Of a stretch of DNA of 64,000 nucleotides, positions 1-8,670 are shown piece after piece. Both the position numbers and the translations under genes were made by a program. The notes below the pieces were generated by a model. The model was not told the origin of the DNA. It searched no databases and was given only the letters and a program-made list of their open reading frames with translations. This stretch comes from Hominicoprocola sp037419475. GTDB lineage: Bacteria; Bacillota; Clostridia; Oscillospirales; Oscillospiraceae. The stretch is taken from positions 1 to 64,000 of the forward strand of contig JAXYYF010000101.1 in assembly GCA_037419475.1 (NCBI GenBank), written 5' to 3'. Each line of letters opens with the position of its first letter. Within the stretch, counting starts at the first letter, position 1.

Positions 1-75
1 TGATTCCATAGGGTTCAAACCGGTGAACATTTTAGGCCGCTGAACGCTGAACTATACACACATTAGTAACAAGAA

Positions 76-118
76 AACCCCGAACCCCTGAAAAATCAAT
101 GGTTCGGGGTTCGTCTGT
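76..118. terminator. Bidirectional intrinsic terminator
   Basis: An 11-bp perfect inverted repeat (arms 76-86 and 101-111) is followed by a T-rich tract on the plus strand and preceded by an A-rich tract. It probably ends whatever gene lies left of the window and insulates spoIIID. Confidence 0.7.
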
Positions 119-166
119 TTTTATTCTACCATAGTCTCACCCCCTTTGCAAGCCGCTCCGCCGTGC

Positions 167-195
167 GCATATTCCCATACCAGCGTGCATAGATT
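167..195 (+). promoter_or_regulatory. Sigma-E-like sporulation promoter of spoIIID
   Basis: GCATATT (167-173), a 14-base spacer and CATAGATT (188-195) resemble the mother-cell sigma-E consensus (-35 KMATATT, 13-15 bases, -10 CATACAnT). Transcription would start near 202, between the upstream ATG at 146 and the conserved start at 230. That supports the short SpoIIID start. In Bacillus, spoIIID is known to be sigma-E controlled; the match here is by eye. Confidence 0.6.
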
Positions 196-229
196 AAAGC
201 AACTCGGACCAGAATGGAGATTTGCGTGC

Positions 230-478
230 ATGAAGGGTAACATCGAAGAGCGAGCCTGCGATCTGGCTGTTTACATCATTGAAAACCGCGCGACGGTACG
301 CGCCGCAGCCAAGAAATTCGGCATCTCCAAATCCACGGTACATAAGGACCTTCAGGACCGTCTTCCGCAGATCAACCCCGGGCTGTATCAACAGGTCAAG
401 GAGATCCTCGAGATCAACAAAGCCCAGCGGCACATACGCGGCGGCATCGCCACCAGAAAAAAATATAAGGGAATTTGA
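230..478 (+). CDS. spoIIID: Stage III sporulation DNA-binding protein SpoIIID
   Basis: An 82-residue mother-cell transcription factor that in Bacillus switches the sigma-E programme towards sigma-K. The helix-turn-helix occupies about residues 20-45 and contains the family signature FGISKSTVHKDL, followed by LPQINP and the basic tail RHIRGGIATRKKYK. The length matches the family (about 80-95 residues). The start at 230 has a GGAG ten bases upstream; an in-frame ATG at 146 would add 28 unconserved residues and lies upstream of the predicted sigma-E start site. This gene is the clearest evidence that the organism forms endospores. An LCP gene with its own promoter follows, rather than the mreB-type gene seen in Bacillus. 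Confidence 0.95.
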   Translation: MKGNIEERACDLAVYIIENRATVRAAAKKFGISKSTVHKDLQDRLPQINPGLYQQVKEILEINKAQRHIRGGIATRKKYKGI

Positions 479-496
479 AACTTTTTCTTCTCTCTT

Positions 497-577
497 TTCG
501 TCCAAATATACAGAGTTTGGACGAAATTCTGCGCAGTCGGCCGGTCTTTCTCTCCCGGCTGCTGCGCGATCTCTTTT
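497..577 (+). terminator. Tandem hairpins ending spoIIID
   Basis: Two stem-loops lie in a row. The first (arms 497-506 and 516-525) is perfect. The second is GC-rich with one bulge (arms 531-544 and 555-567) and is followed by CTCTTTTTCCC, so it should work as a factor-independent terminator. The next promoter begins a few bases later. Confidence 0.65.
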
Positions 578-583
578 TCCCTC

Positions 584-612
584 TTGTAGTTTGTTGACAT
601 AATGTGTATAAT
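584..612 (+). promoter_or_regulatory. Sigma-A-type promoter of the LCP gene
   Basis: TTGTAG (584-589), 17 bases, TATAAT (607-612). Transcription from about 618 excludes an ATG at 604 and supports translation from 667. A TTGACA at 594-599 is too close to this -10 to be its partner. Confidence 0.5.
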
Positions 613-666
613 AGCTCTGCGACTGATTTCGACACACCATTCACACGGAAAGGATCGAGCCCCCGC

Positions 667-1680
667 ATGAGAAAAAAGAATTCCGCCAAGCACCCCGAAC
701 GTCTTGCGGTCACACTGCTGTCTCTGCTTTTTCTGACGACGGCTGTTTTTGCAACGATCAAATATGTCTTTCGCGCACCGGAGCTCACGCCGGACAAGCC
801 GGACTCACAGGCAGACGATGTAACGCCTTCCGGTGAGGATGGGACGCGGGATACCGATGTGATCCCCAACGGCCGCGAGCGCAAGGAATACTGCTACAAC
901 ATCCTCGTCTCCGGTCTTGACGATGACAACGGCGGCAGCGACACGAATATTCTCGTTCACTTCGATGCCATAAACAAAAAAATTGCCCTCGTCAGTCTGC
1001 CGCGCGACACGCTGCTGCACAACGAATACAAAAACAATAAGCTCAACTTCGCCTATGCCAAGGGCGGTACGGAGCTGCTGATGAGCGAGATCGAAAATCT
1101 GCTCGGCGTGCCGGTGGATTTCTACGTCACGGTCAACCTCAAGGGCTTCATCGCGCTCGTTGACCAGATCGACGGCGTGGATTTTGACATTCCCTGCGAC
1201 ATGGACTACGACGATCCCTATCAGGATCTGCACATCCATTTTCAAAAGGGGCCACGCCATCTCAACGGTCAGGAGGCCATGGAGGTCGTCCGCTTCCGCC
1301 ACAACAACGACAACACCGGCTACGGCGGGCGGCAGGATCTCGGCCGTATCGACACGCAGCAGGCCTTCCTGAAAGCCGTCGCCAAGCAGCTGCTTCAGGT
1401 CGGCAACGTGAAAAACATCCCCGGACTGGTCGATATCTTCTGCACCTACGTCAAAACCGACCTCACGACCGGCAATCTGGTCTGGCTCGGGACGGAGGCG
1501 CTGAACATCGGCCTTTCCAATCTCAGCTTCCACACGCTTCCCGGCGACGGAACCGGTTATTACAACAAGCAGTCAGTCTACGTTCTCGACCCCGCCGCCA
1601 CGCTCACGCTTGTCAACGAAAGCCTCAACCCCTACACGCAGGATCTCACCGCAGATGATTTGGACATTCTTGTCCCATAA
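667..1680 (+). CDS. LytR-CpsA-Psr (LCP) family cell-envelope transferase
   Basis: A 337-residue membrane-anchored protein. LCP enzymes transfer undecaprenyl-linked glycopolymers such as teichoic acids or capsule to peptidoglycan on the outer face of the membrane. One transmembrane helix lies at residues 13-34, then a polar linker, then the LCP domain from about 75 to 240. Family motifs visible are SLPRDT (110-115, usually S-I/V-PRDT), KLNFAYAKGG, the arginine-rich VVRFRHNN and DLGRIDTQQAFLKA. The start at 667 follows an AAAGGA and fits the promoter. The next gene follows after 13 bases, so the two are probably cotranscribed. The acceptor polymer cannot be told from sequence. Confidence 0.9.
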   Translation: MRKKNSAKHPERLAVTLLSLLFLTTAVFATIKYVFRAPELTPDKPDSQADDVTPSGEDGTRDTDVIPNGRERKEYCYNILVSGLDDDNGGSDTNILVHFDAINKKIALVSLPRDTLLHNEYKNNKLNFAYAKGGTELLMSEIENLLGVPVDFYVTVNLKGFIALVDQIDGVDFDIPCDMDYDDPYQDLHIHFQKGPRHLNGQEAMEVVRFRHNNDNTGYGGRQDLGRIDTQQAFLKAVAKQLLQVGNVKNIPGLVDIFCTYVKTDLTTGNLVWLGTEALNIGLSNLSFHTLPGDGTGYYNKQSVYVLDPAATLTLVNESLNPYTQDLTADDLDILVP

Positions 1681-1693
1681 AAAGGAGTCCGCC

Positions 1694-3127
1694 ATGAAAA
1701 AACGTGTCTCTCTTCTTGCCATTGCGTTCGCTCTGCTTCTATCCACCGCCGCACAGGCGCAAAGCGCGGAAGCGTCCCCCTTTGTCCGCTCCCGGAGCTA
1801 CGAAGCGCAGTTTTCCGATGTTGCGTCAGGTCAGTGGTACCGCGACGCGGTCGCCGCGCTGTATGAATACGGCCTGACCAACGGCGTCGGCGGCGGCAGA
1901 TACGCCCCCGGCGAGAGCATCACCGTCGCAGAACTTGTGACCTTCTCTGCCCGCGTTCACGCGCTTTATGCCGGCGAGAGCATTGATGCCGCCGACGCCG
2001 AGCCGTGGTATCAGCCCTATGCTGATTACCTCAAGGCCAAAAATCTGCTGGACGCCGGACTGGACGGACATTTTACCGAGACAGCCACCCGCGCGCAGAT
2101 GGCTGGCATTTTTGCCGACACGCTGCCGGAGAGCTGGTACGACGGCCGCAATGCCGACATCGTCACACGCGGCTATGCCGAGCATCAATTCATCAAGGAC
2201 GTGACGGATTATACGCCTTATCAGCAGGATATTCTCTGGCTGTATAAGCAGGGGATCGCCGGCGGTGTGAACGCCTCCGGTGCATTCTACCCCGGCGAAG
2301 CCGTGACGCGCAGCGAGATCGCCGCGCTGCTCACACGCATGATCGATCCGTCGCTGCGGCTGACGCTGGACTGGAAAATTCTTTCCTACCGCAGTGCGGT
2401 CGGCACGACCTTTGCCGATCTGGTCACCGCACCGGATGCTGTAGTCAGTGATCCGGCCAGCACGGACACCGCCGCTATTGACGCACTGGTGCGCAAAATG
2501 CTGCGCTCCGACTCGCCGACCATCATGCTGGAATATGCCAACGGTCTGACGTCGGATGACACGGCAAAGCTCGCCCGCGCTTTCACGGTCAGCGTCAAGC
2601 GCTATTGCGAGCAGATGTACAACTCCGCGACCTGCCGCGCCTATGCCTCGGGCCGCGCTTATCTGACCTTCTCTTCCACCGCATGCGACGGCGCAAAGCT
2701 GGCCGCCTACCGGCAGGAGACCATCGAGCGGGCCGCCGCGATCCACGATGCGCTGTGGGAAAGCGGCTATCTGACCGCCGACATGAACCAGTACGAGCTG
2801 GCGAAGGCCTACTATATCTGGCTGTGCGACAACTGCATCTACGATGACGGTGCAGTCGGCAACGACTCCATCAGCCATCTGGCCTACGGCGCACTGGTCA
2901 AGGGCGTCGCCGTATGCGACGGCTATACCGGTGCGTATAATTTGCTTCTTGGTCTGGAGGGTATCTCCTGCACCTCCCTGTTCAACGACACGCACATCTG
3001 GACGGTCGCCGAGCTGGACGGCATGAGCTACCACATCGACACGACATGGGGCGACCAAAACGGAAAAACGGACATGAGCTTTTTCGGCATGACGGAAGCA
3101 CAGTCCCGCGCCAAGCACAGCTGGTAA
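1694..3127 (+). CDS. Exported SLH-domain protein with transglutaminase-like domain
   Basis: A 477-residue surface protein. It has a signal peptide (MKKR..., cleavage near AQA at 18-20), three S-layer homology repeats over about residues 35-225 that should bind pyruvylated wall polymer, and a C-terminal transglutaminase-like domain at about 350-460. The Cys-His-Asp triad is readable: Cys in VCDGYTGAY, His in THIWTV and Asp in IDTTWGD. Such domains in clostridial surface proteins are usually thought to be proteases or peptide-crosslinking enzymes; the substrate is unknown. The start has a perfect AAAGGAG seven bases upstream. It is the second gene of an operon with the LCP transferase, which fits a wall-related role. 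Confidence 0.88.
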   Translation: MKKRVSLLAIAFALLLSTAAQAQSAEASPFVRSRSYEAQFSDVASGQWYRDAVAALYEYGLTNGVGGGRYAPGESITVAELVTFSARVHALYAGESIDAADAEPWYQPYADYLKAKNLLDAGLDGHFTETATRAQMAGIFADTLPESWYDGRNADIVTRGYAEHQFIKDVTDYTPYQQDILWLYKQGIAGGVNASGAFYPGEAVTRSEIAALLTRMIDPSLRLTLDWKILSYRSAVGTTFADLVTAPDAVVSDPASTDTAAIDALVRKMLRSDSPTIMLEYANGLTSDDTAKLARAFTVSVKRYCEQMYNSATCRAYASGRAYLTFSSTACDGAKLAAYRQETIERAAAIHDALWESGYLTADMNQYELAKAYYIWLCDNCIYDDGAVGNDSISHLAYGALVKGVAVCDGYTGAYNLLLGLEGISCTSLFNDTHIWTVAELDGMSYHIDTTWGDQNGKTDMSFFGMTEAQSRAKHSW

Positions 3128-3145
3128 ACGCCCTCAAAAACAAAA

Positions 3146-3178
3146 AAAGGAGACGCTGGGATCAGCGTCTCCTTTTTG
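3146..3178. terminator. Bidirectional terminator between converging units
   Basis: AAAGGAGACGCT (3145-3156) pairs with AGCGTCTCCTTT (3164-3175) around a seven-base loop, with T-runs on both sides. It ends the SLH operon (+) and the decayed kinase (-). Confidence 0.85.
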
Positions 3179-3179
3179 T

Positions 3180-5804
3180 TTACTCGTGGTCCTTTTGCGC
3201 GGCGCCTTCAGCTCCGATCCGACCGAGTATCTACACGATGTTCTTTGCGCTCACCGGCTTTGCAATATAACCGTTCATCCCCGCCTCGCGGCAGCGCCGG
3301 CGGTCGTTGGCAAAGGTGTTGGCCGTCATGGCAAAAATCGGAACATTGTTGTCGCTCCGTCCGCTGCCGCGGATGTGTTCGGTCGCCGCAACACCGTCCA
3401 TGACAGTCATCTGCATATCCATGAAAATGGCAAAGTACTCATTCGGCCCCGACGTCTCAAAGCGCTCCACACCGGTCTTGCCGTTTTCCGCCCAGTCCAC
3501 GGTCAATCCGGTGTCCTGCAGCAGCTCGATCGCAATTCCCGCGTTGAGCACATTGTCCTCCACCAGCAGCACCTTTTTCCCGACGTAGCGCTTCTCGTCC
3601 GCTGACACCTCCGCCAGCGGGTGCAAAACCGCTTCACACTGCTCAGCTGATGCGTCCGGGAAGGGGATCTCAATCGTAAATACCGAGCCCTTTCCCAATT
3701 CGCTTTCAATGTGCAGCGTGCCACCCATAAGCTCTGTGAAGCCCTTCACCACAGACATGCCGAGACCTGTACCCTGGATCTTGGACACGCGGCTGTCCTC
3801 GGCCCTGGCATAATCATCGCAGACATGCTGCACAAACTCCGGCGTCATGCCGATTCCGTCATCCTTACAGATAAAGCAGCAGCGCTGCTCCGAAAAATAC
3901 TCCAACCGCAACTCGATATGTCCGCCGTCATCTGTATACTTGATGGCGTTCGAGAGGATATTAATGATGATCTGCTTGAGCCGGTTTGCATCGCCGACGA
4001 CAACGCGTTCCCCGCGGTCAGCCTGCACGGTAAGCTGCTGCTCCTTCTTGCCCGCAAGCGGGCGAAGGAGCTCCACGCTCTCTGCAACGCAATTCGCCGG
4101 ATCAAACACATTCTGTGCAAGCTCAGGAGAAGAAGTTCTGCTTTGCCGCCGTAGCTTCCTCCGCTCTTTTGAGCGCGACGGCCAGCTCCTCGGAGATCTT
4201 TTTCTGCCTGTTCCTGCTCTTGACCGACTGGAGGTAGAGCAAAATCATCAGCATCAGCAGGAAGAATACACCGAAGCACAGTGCCAGCAGATAGGCCGAA
4301 TGGTCGAACATGTACTCAAGCAATGTCGGCGTGATCGTCTGCTCCAGATGGCCCTGCACGATCTCCGCACTCACGCTCTCAGCAACATCTGCAAGCGTCT
4401 TTTCCACAAGCCGTAGAAATGGCGGCTGTCGTTGGCGTTCACGCCCATCTTCAACTCCAGCAGTGCACCGGGGACAATGTCAACGCGGAGGCGGTTCTGC
4501 ATATCGTCCTGCGCCGTGTAAGACATGAGCAGCGCGCCGTCCGCCTCGCCGCTCAAAATTCTTTTGCTGCACTCTTGCAACGAATCGACGACCGTGAACT
4601 CGGTTTCCGGCCACACGGCGGAAATGATCTCCCGCAGCAAAATATGATCGTCATCCGTCACCAGCCGCTCGATCTTGTCGGACGATCCCTGAATGCGCAG
4701 GACAGACATAGTCGTCTTCAGGTATGGATCGGTAAGCTTATATTTTACCTCCCCCTCATCCTCGTAGCATCCGCTCTGATCCATCCAGATATCCACATCG
4801 CCCGAGGCAATCGCAGCTTCGTACTCCTCCTTCGTTCTCACCGGCACGATTTCATAGTTCAGTCCCAGTTCTTCTGCGGTAGCACGGAAAATATCTGCCA
4901 CTATGCCGTGCGCCTCTCCATTTTCATACCATGAGTATGGGCTGGCACCCGGATTCATCACCGCACGGATTATCTCTCCGCTGTTGAGCAGATCTTTAAG
5001 CAGTGCTTGTTCCTCGCCCGTTAGTCTGCGCTCATCTTTCTGCGAACCGTAATAGTAATTGTACAACTCTGTCCGCCAGTTCGGCGTTTCCAGATTCATG
5101 CAGTCGATGGCTTCGTCGATCTGGTCAAGCAGCGCCTGATCCTCCTTACGCGCCATGATGTAATAAGGTGTCTCGCCGAAGTTTTCCACTATCCGTTCGT
5201 CCTCGGGGATTCGGATGTAGCTGTTGACCAGTGCGTCCACCTCGTCGTTGATCAGCGCGTTGGACAGCTCTGTCGGTGTCTCGTAGTAAATAATCTCGCA
5301 GTCGAAGCCCTTGCTCTGCACGAAGTCCAGAAAAGTATTATTGTAGGTATGCCGGCTCAGTAGGCCGACGCGGATCCCGTTGTAGGTCGAATAGTCCCCG
5401 GAAACAATCTTCTGATTGCCGACCTTCACGTTCATATAGGTGAATGAGGTGATGGACGGATGGGCGGAAAAGGCAAATTCCTCCTCGCGCTCACGCGTCC
5501 GGCGCGCCGCCGTGTAAAGATCCACCTCGCCCCTGCGCAGCATCTCGACGCTCTCGTCGGCGGACTTATCATAGCCGATGTAGGAAAAGGTGCATTGCAG
5601 GTACTTGGAAATGCCCTGCATCATCTCGTAGCCGTAGCCGGTCCGCTTACCGTTTTCATCCTGCATATGATAGCAGTCAAAGGCAAAAAAGGCCACCTTA
5701 TAGTCCGGCGTTTCGATATGCTCAAGCGCGGAAGCGCGCACGGGGCACAGCGCCGCGATGGCAAGTACCGCGCCCAGTACTGCCACGCTGATTCGTTTTA
5801 TCAA
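3180..5804 (-). pseudogene. Decayed BvgS-type hybrid sensor histidine kinase (copy 1)
   Basis: The remains of a multidomain sensor kinase, read right to left. From a likely TTG start at 5804 (GGGAGGG upstream) come a signal peptide, two tandem periplasmic solute-binding (SBP_bac_3-like) domains (about 5700-5020 and 5000-4400), a transmembrane helix (about 4290-4230), a short linker, the ATPase domain (motifs NAIKYTDDGG, DDGIGM and GTGLGMSVV) and a receiver with phosphoacceptor Asp in IFMDMQM. Three lesions are visible. A frameshift lies near 4400. An out-of-frame deletion at about 4109-4137 joins KQNFFS directly to ELAQNVFDPANC, so the HisKA helix and phosphorylated His are gone. An in-frame TAG at 3231-3233 cuts the last 16 residues before the original TAA at 3180-3182. 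The protein cannot signal by the normal phosphorelay. Sequencing error is possible for the single-base changes but not for the HisKA loss. Confidence 0.85.
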
Positions 5805-5827
5805 GTCCGCTCCCTCCCAACAGGCCG

Positions 5828-5867
5828 AAAAAGAGCCGCTATGGATATACAATCGATAGCGGCTCTT
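5828..5867. terminator. Hairpin between the two decayed kinases
   Basis: Perfect 12-bp arms (5831-5842 and 5856-5867) with an A/T flank. On the minus strand it would end transcription of kinase remnant 2 just before the start of remnant 1, so the two were probably separate units. The rest of 5868-6000 holds no gene I can support; it contains a short GCAGCC/GGCTGC dyad. Confidence 0.6.
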
Positions 5868-5999
5868 GTGCTCATTTTTCTGCAACTGGCTGCCATTTTA
5901 CAGGCCCTATAGCTTTGCGTCGCAGCCTTTTGGCTGCTTTGCCCGTATTCAATTGCTCCAGTCAGTACGCTTAACGCAAAATTAACGCTAACAGTATAA

Positions 6000-6861
6000 C
6001 GTGGAAGAAAATGGCGTGTCAAGCCCGGACAGCGGCCTTTTTCGCCGCGGTCATCCCCTTGTGTGCTCCGGCGGCTGTACCTCCGCAGCACTGCATACAA
6101 AAGCTCCGGATCGATGGGCTTGGTCATACTGGCGTTGATCGAATCCTGAACGTCCCCGGCAAAGGCGTTAGCCGTCATGGCGACAATGGGGATCGCACCG
6201 CCGTCCGGACGTCCGGTCATCTGCCGGATCGCCCTTATAAATAATGACCGGCGTCGTTTCGACAATGGAGTCGGTCAGGACAAGGTCGTTCTGCTCGGTC
6301 AGATAGAAGTCTCTGATGACCGATCCGGCTATATCGGTCTTATGCTCGTGCAGTGCTTTCTTCATCCGCTTCATCCCGCCGTAGGGCACGGCCTCCACGC
6401 GGATGCCATACTCCCGCTCCAGCGTTTCCTGCACCGTGGCAAGGATGCCTGTCAGTTTGCCCTTTTCCTCACCGGTAAACGGCAGATTGTCAGCAAAATA
6501 ACCCAAACGAATGGTACTATCGTGAGCCTCCCGCCACTCCTTTTCCTCTGCGTTAAAGGCCAGCCCGCCAGAAGCCCCGCCTCATAGCTGCCCTCGGTCA
6601 CGCCGATCCGGCAGCCGTTGATCTTTTGTATATCGCCGGTCGCCAGATCCGTCCGTTTTTTCGACGTGTACATCCGGTATGTGTCTTTCCCCTGCGGATA
6701 GGCGGAAAACTCAACCAACTCCACCCGCTCCGGCGTGTAGGGCACATTGCCGAACAGATCGATTTCCCCCCTGACCAGCATTTCATAGCATTCAGAGAAC
6801 GAGCCGTAGACGTATTCGTATTTTCTCCTGCCCATCCGCTTAAAAAGCCTGTTTTATTCAT
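6000..6861 (-). pseudogene. Remnant of a second BvgS-type hybrid sensor kinase (copy 2)
   Basis: Fragments in three frames read right to left. A short N-terminal piece starts at 6861 and shifts frame near 6835. A solute-binding domain follows (YEYVYGSFSECYEMLVRG and GEIDLFGNVPYTPER), with a frameshift near 6570 before LGYFADNLPFTGEEKG. At about 6230-6245 the sensor domain (PVIIYKG) runs straight into the C-terminal third of a receiver domain (PIVAMTANAF, then MTKPIDPELL). The second sensor domain, membrane helix, HisKA, ATPase and most of the receiver are missing. The architecture matches remnant 1, so the pair probably arose by tandem duplication and both decayed. The right boundary is clear; the left one is approximate. 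Confidence 0.75.
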
Positions 6862-6972
6862 GGGCGTTCAAAGCTTCTGCGCAGCGCAGACAAATCCTGC
6901 TTTCACCCCATTTTATACGCCGGCGAGGAAAACGCGCCGGCGCATAAGTCTTAACGGTATTTTTATAGACTG

Positions 6973-7001
6973 ATTATACTCTTTTATCCGCTTCTTTTCA
7001 A
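6973..7001 (-). promoter_or_regulatory. Surviving promoter upstream of kinase remnant 2
   Basis: On the minus strand TTGAAA, 17 bases, TATAAT (-10 at 6973-6978, -35 at 6996-7001). A GC-rich dyad (6918-6925 and 6935-6942) lies in the would-be leader. Nothing else is seen between 6862 and 7023. Confidence 0.55.
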
Positions 7002-7023
7002 TGCTTCCCGACAGAAAAGCGCA

Positions 7024-7060
7024 AAAGAAAAATCCCGCAGGCCTTACAGCCTGCGGGATT
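7024..7060 (-). terminator. Terminator of tRNA-Ser
   Basis: Perfect 12-bp arms (7031-7042 and 7049-7060). On the minus strand a T-rich run follows, directly downstream of the tRNA. Confidence 0.8.
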
Positions 7061-7061
7061 C

Positions 7062-7153
7062 TGGCGCAGTGGGAGAGATTCGAACTCTCGTGCCGCTTTT
7101 GACGACAACACGATTTCCAATCGTGCTCGTTATGACCACTTCGATACCACTGC
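7062..7153 (-). tRNA. tRNA-Ser (anticodon GGA)
   Basis: A 92-base class II tRNA. The acceptor arm GCAGTGG pairs with CCACTGC, followed by discriminator G and an encoded CCA. The anticodon loop is TTGGAAA with GGA at 34-36, and the long variable arm and GTTCGAATC T loop are present. It reads serine UCC/UCU codons. Confidence 0.95.
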
Positions 7154-7278
7154 ATATCTCAATGCTCAACAGCAAAAATGATTATATCAGAAATCAACGT
7201 GAAGTCAAGCCCCATTTTTCAAAAAGCATGGATTTTTCAAAAGCGGCAGAGCTTTCCGCCCTGCCGCTTCCGCAATTT

Positions 7279-8547
7279 TTACTTCATCTGTTCCAGTGCC
7301 GCAAGCTTCAGGCAGCAACAGAACACCTTCATAGCCTGCTCCAGCTCCTCCAGCGGAGGCAGAGAGGGCGCCACGCGGATATTGCTGTCCTTCGGGTCGA
7401 CGCCGTAGGGGAAGGTCGCACCCGCACTCGTCATCACAACACCGGCTTCCTTGCACAGCGCCAGCGTGCGCCTGGCCAGTCCGGCCCGCGTATTGACCGA
7501 AACAAAATAGCCGCCCTTCGGTTCATGCCATGTGGCGATACCCAGCGGCGCGATCTCCCGCGCAAGCGTATCCGTCACCAGCTTGAACTTCGGGCCGAGG
7601 ATCGCAGCGTGCTTTTTCATCAGCGCAAGCGTCGTTTCCTTGTCCTTGAGGTACTTCACGTGACGCAGCTGGTTCACCTTATCATAGCTGATAATCTGCA
7701 CGCCCATGAGCTTTTCCATGTACTTCAGGTTTGCCTCGCTGCATGCAAAGACCGCCACACCGGCACCTGGGAAGGTGATCTTGCTGGTCGAAGCAAATTC
7801 AAAGACCATGTCGGCATTGCCGTATTTCTCGCATTCGCTGAGGATATCGGAGAAGGGCACGAAATCGCCGTCAAACTCGTGGATGCAGTAGGCATTGTCC
7901 CACATGAGCAGAAAGTCAGGAGCCGCCGGCTTCATCTTCGCAATGCGCTCAACGGTCTCCGCCGAATAGATGATGCCGTCGGGGTTGGAGTACTTCGGCA
8001 CGTTCCACATGCCCTTGACGGCAGGATCCTTAATCATCTGCTCGACAAGATCCATGTTCGGGCCGGTCTCTGTCATCGGGATGGTGATGAGCTCAAAGCC
8101 GAAGCTCTCCGTGACCTTAAAGTGGCGGTCGTAGCCCGGCGCGGGGCAGAGCCACTTGATGTGCTCCTCGCGGCACCAGGGCTTCTCGCTGTGGAGCAGA
8201 CCGTGGGTGTAGGCCTTGGCAATGGTGTCGTACATCAGCTGAAGGCTGGCGTTGCCGCCGACAAAGACCTGTTCGGGCCTGCATCCGAGGATCTCGGCAA
8301 ACAGCTTCTTCGCGCCCGGCACACCGGAAAGCTCGCCATAGTTGCGTGCATCAACACCGCCGTCCTGACAGTCCGCAGGATCGGTCAGCGCCGTCAGCAT
8401 ATCGGAGACCATATCAAGCTGTTTCCGTCCAGGCTTGCCGCGTGCCATATTGAGCGAGAGCCCCTTGGCCTTCCACGCCTCGAACTCCGCAGAAACCTTA
8501 TCATACTCTGTCTTGCGTTGCTCGGCAGTCATTTCCTTATATTCCAT
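7279..8547 (-). CDS. Aspartate-type aminotransferase (fold type I, PLP)
   Basis: A 422-residue pyridoxal-phosphate aminotransferase of the class I subgroup that contains aspartate aminotransferases distinct from the E. coli enzyme. Visible elements are the N-terminal ARGKPG substrate loop (35-40), NPDG (188-191), the cofactor-contacting DNAY (217-220) and the Schiff-base lysine in STSKITFPGAG (Lys256). The likely reaction is glutamate plus oxaloacetate to 2-oxoglutarate plus aspartate, which would feed 2-oxoglutarate to the hydroxyglutarate pathway encoded just upstream. It has its own promoter and is separated from gcdB by a terminator, so it is a neighbour rather than a strict operon member. 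The start has AGGAGG at good spacing. Exact substrate specificity is inferred. Confidence 0.85.
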   Translation of the reverse strand: MEYKEMTAEQRKTEYDKVSAEFEAWKAKGLSLNMARGKPGRKQLDMVSDMLTALTDPADCQDGGVDARNYGELSGVPGAKKLFAEILGCRPEQVFVGGNASLQLMYDTIAKAYTHGLLHSEKPWCREEHIKWLCPAPGYDRHFKVTESFGFELITIPMTETGPNMDLVEQMIKDPAVKGMWNVPKYSNPDGIIYSAETVERIAKMKPAAPDFLLMWDNAYCIHEFDGDFVPFSDILSECEKYGNADMVFEFASTSKITFPGAGVAVFACSEANLKYMEKLMGVQIISYDKVNQLRHVKYLKDKETTLALMKKHAAILGPKFKLVTDTLAREIAPLGIATWHEPKGGYFVSVNTRAGLARRTLALCKEAGVVMTSAGATFPYGVDPKDSNIRVAPSLPPLEELEQAMKVFCCCLKLAALEQMK

Positions 8548-8582
8548 CGGTACAAACCTCCTGCTTTATCATGATAATCGGG

Positions 8583-8611
8583 ATTATAGCATACCTTTGC
8601 GCAAAACACAA
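8583..8611 (-). promoter_or_regulatory. Promoter of the aminotransferase gene
   Basis: Minus strand TTGTGT, 17 bases, TATAAT (-10 at 8583-8588, -35 at 8606-8611), 36 bases before the ATG. Confidence 0.6.
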
Positions 8612-8623
8612 CGCCAAAGAGGA

Positions 8624-8651
8624 TAAAGAAAAAGAGGGCCAAGCCCTCTTT
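8624..8651 (-). terminator. Terminator after gcdB
   Basis: Arms 8631-8639 and 8643-8651 form a nine-base stem with a tight loop. A short T-rich tract follows on the minus strand. Confidence 0.7.
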
Positions 8652-8670
8652 TTCTTTACGCTATGTTCAA

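Noticed and set aside
2..43. A possible gene end at the left edge (DSIGFKPVNILGR then stop)
   Set aside because: Only 13 codons, with no way to identify it; a terminator follows, so a gene may end here but I cannot support it.
594..599. TTGACA as -35 of the LCP promoter
   Set aside because: It is only seven bases from the TATAAT at 607; TTGTAG at 584 has the right 17-base spacing.
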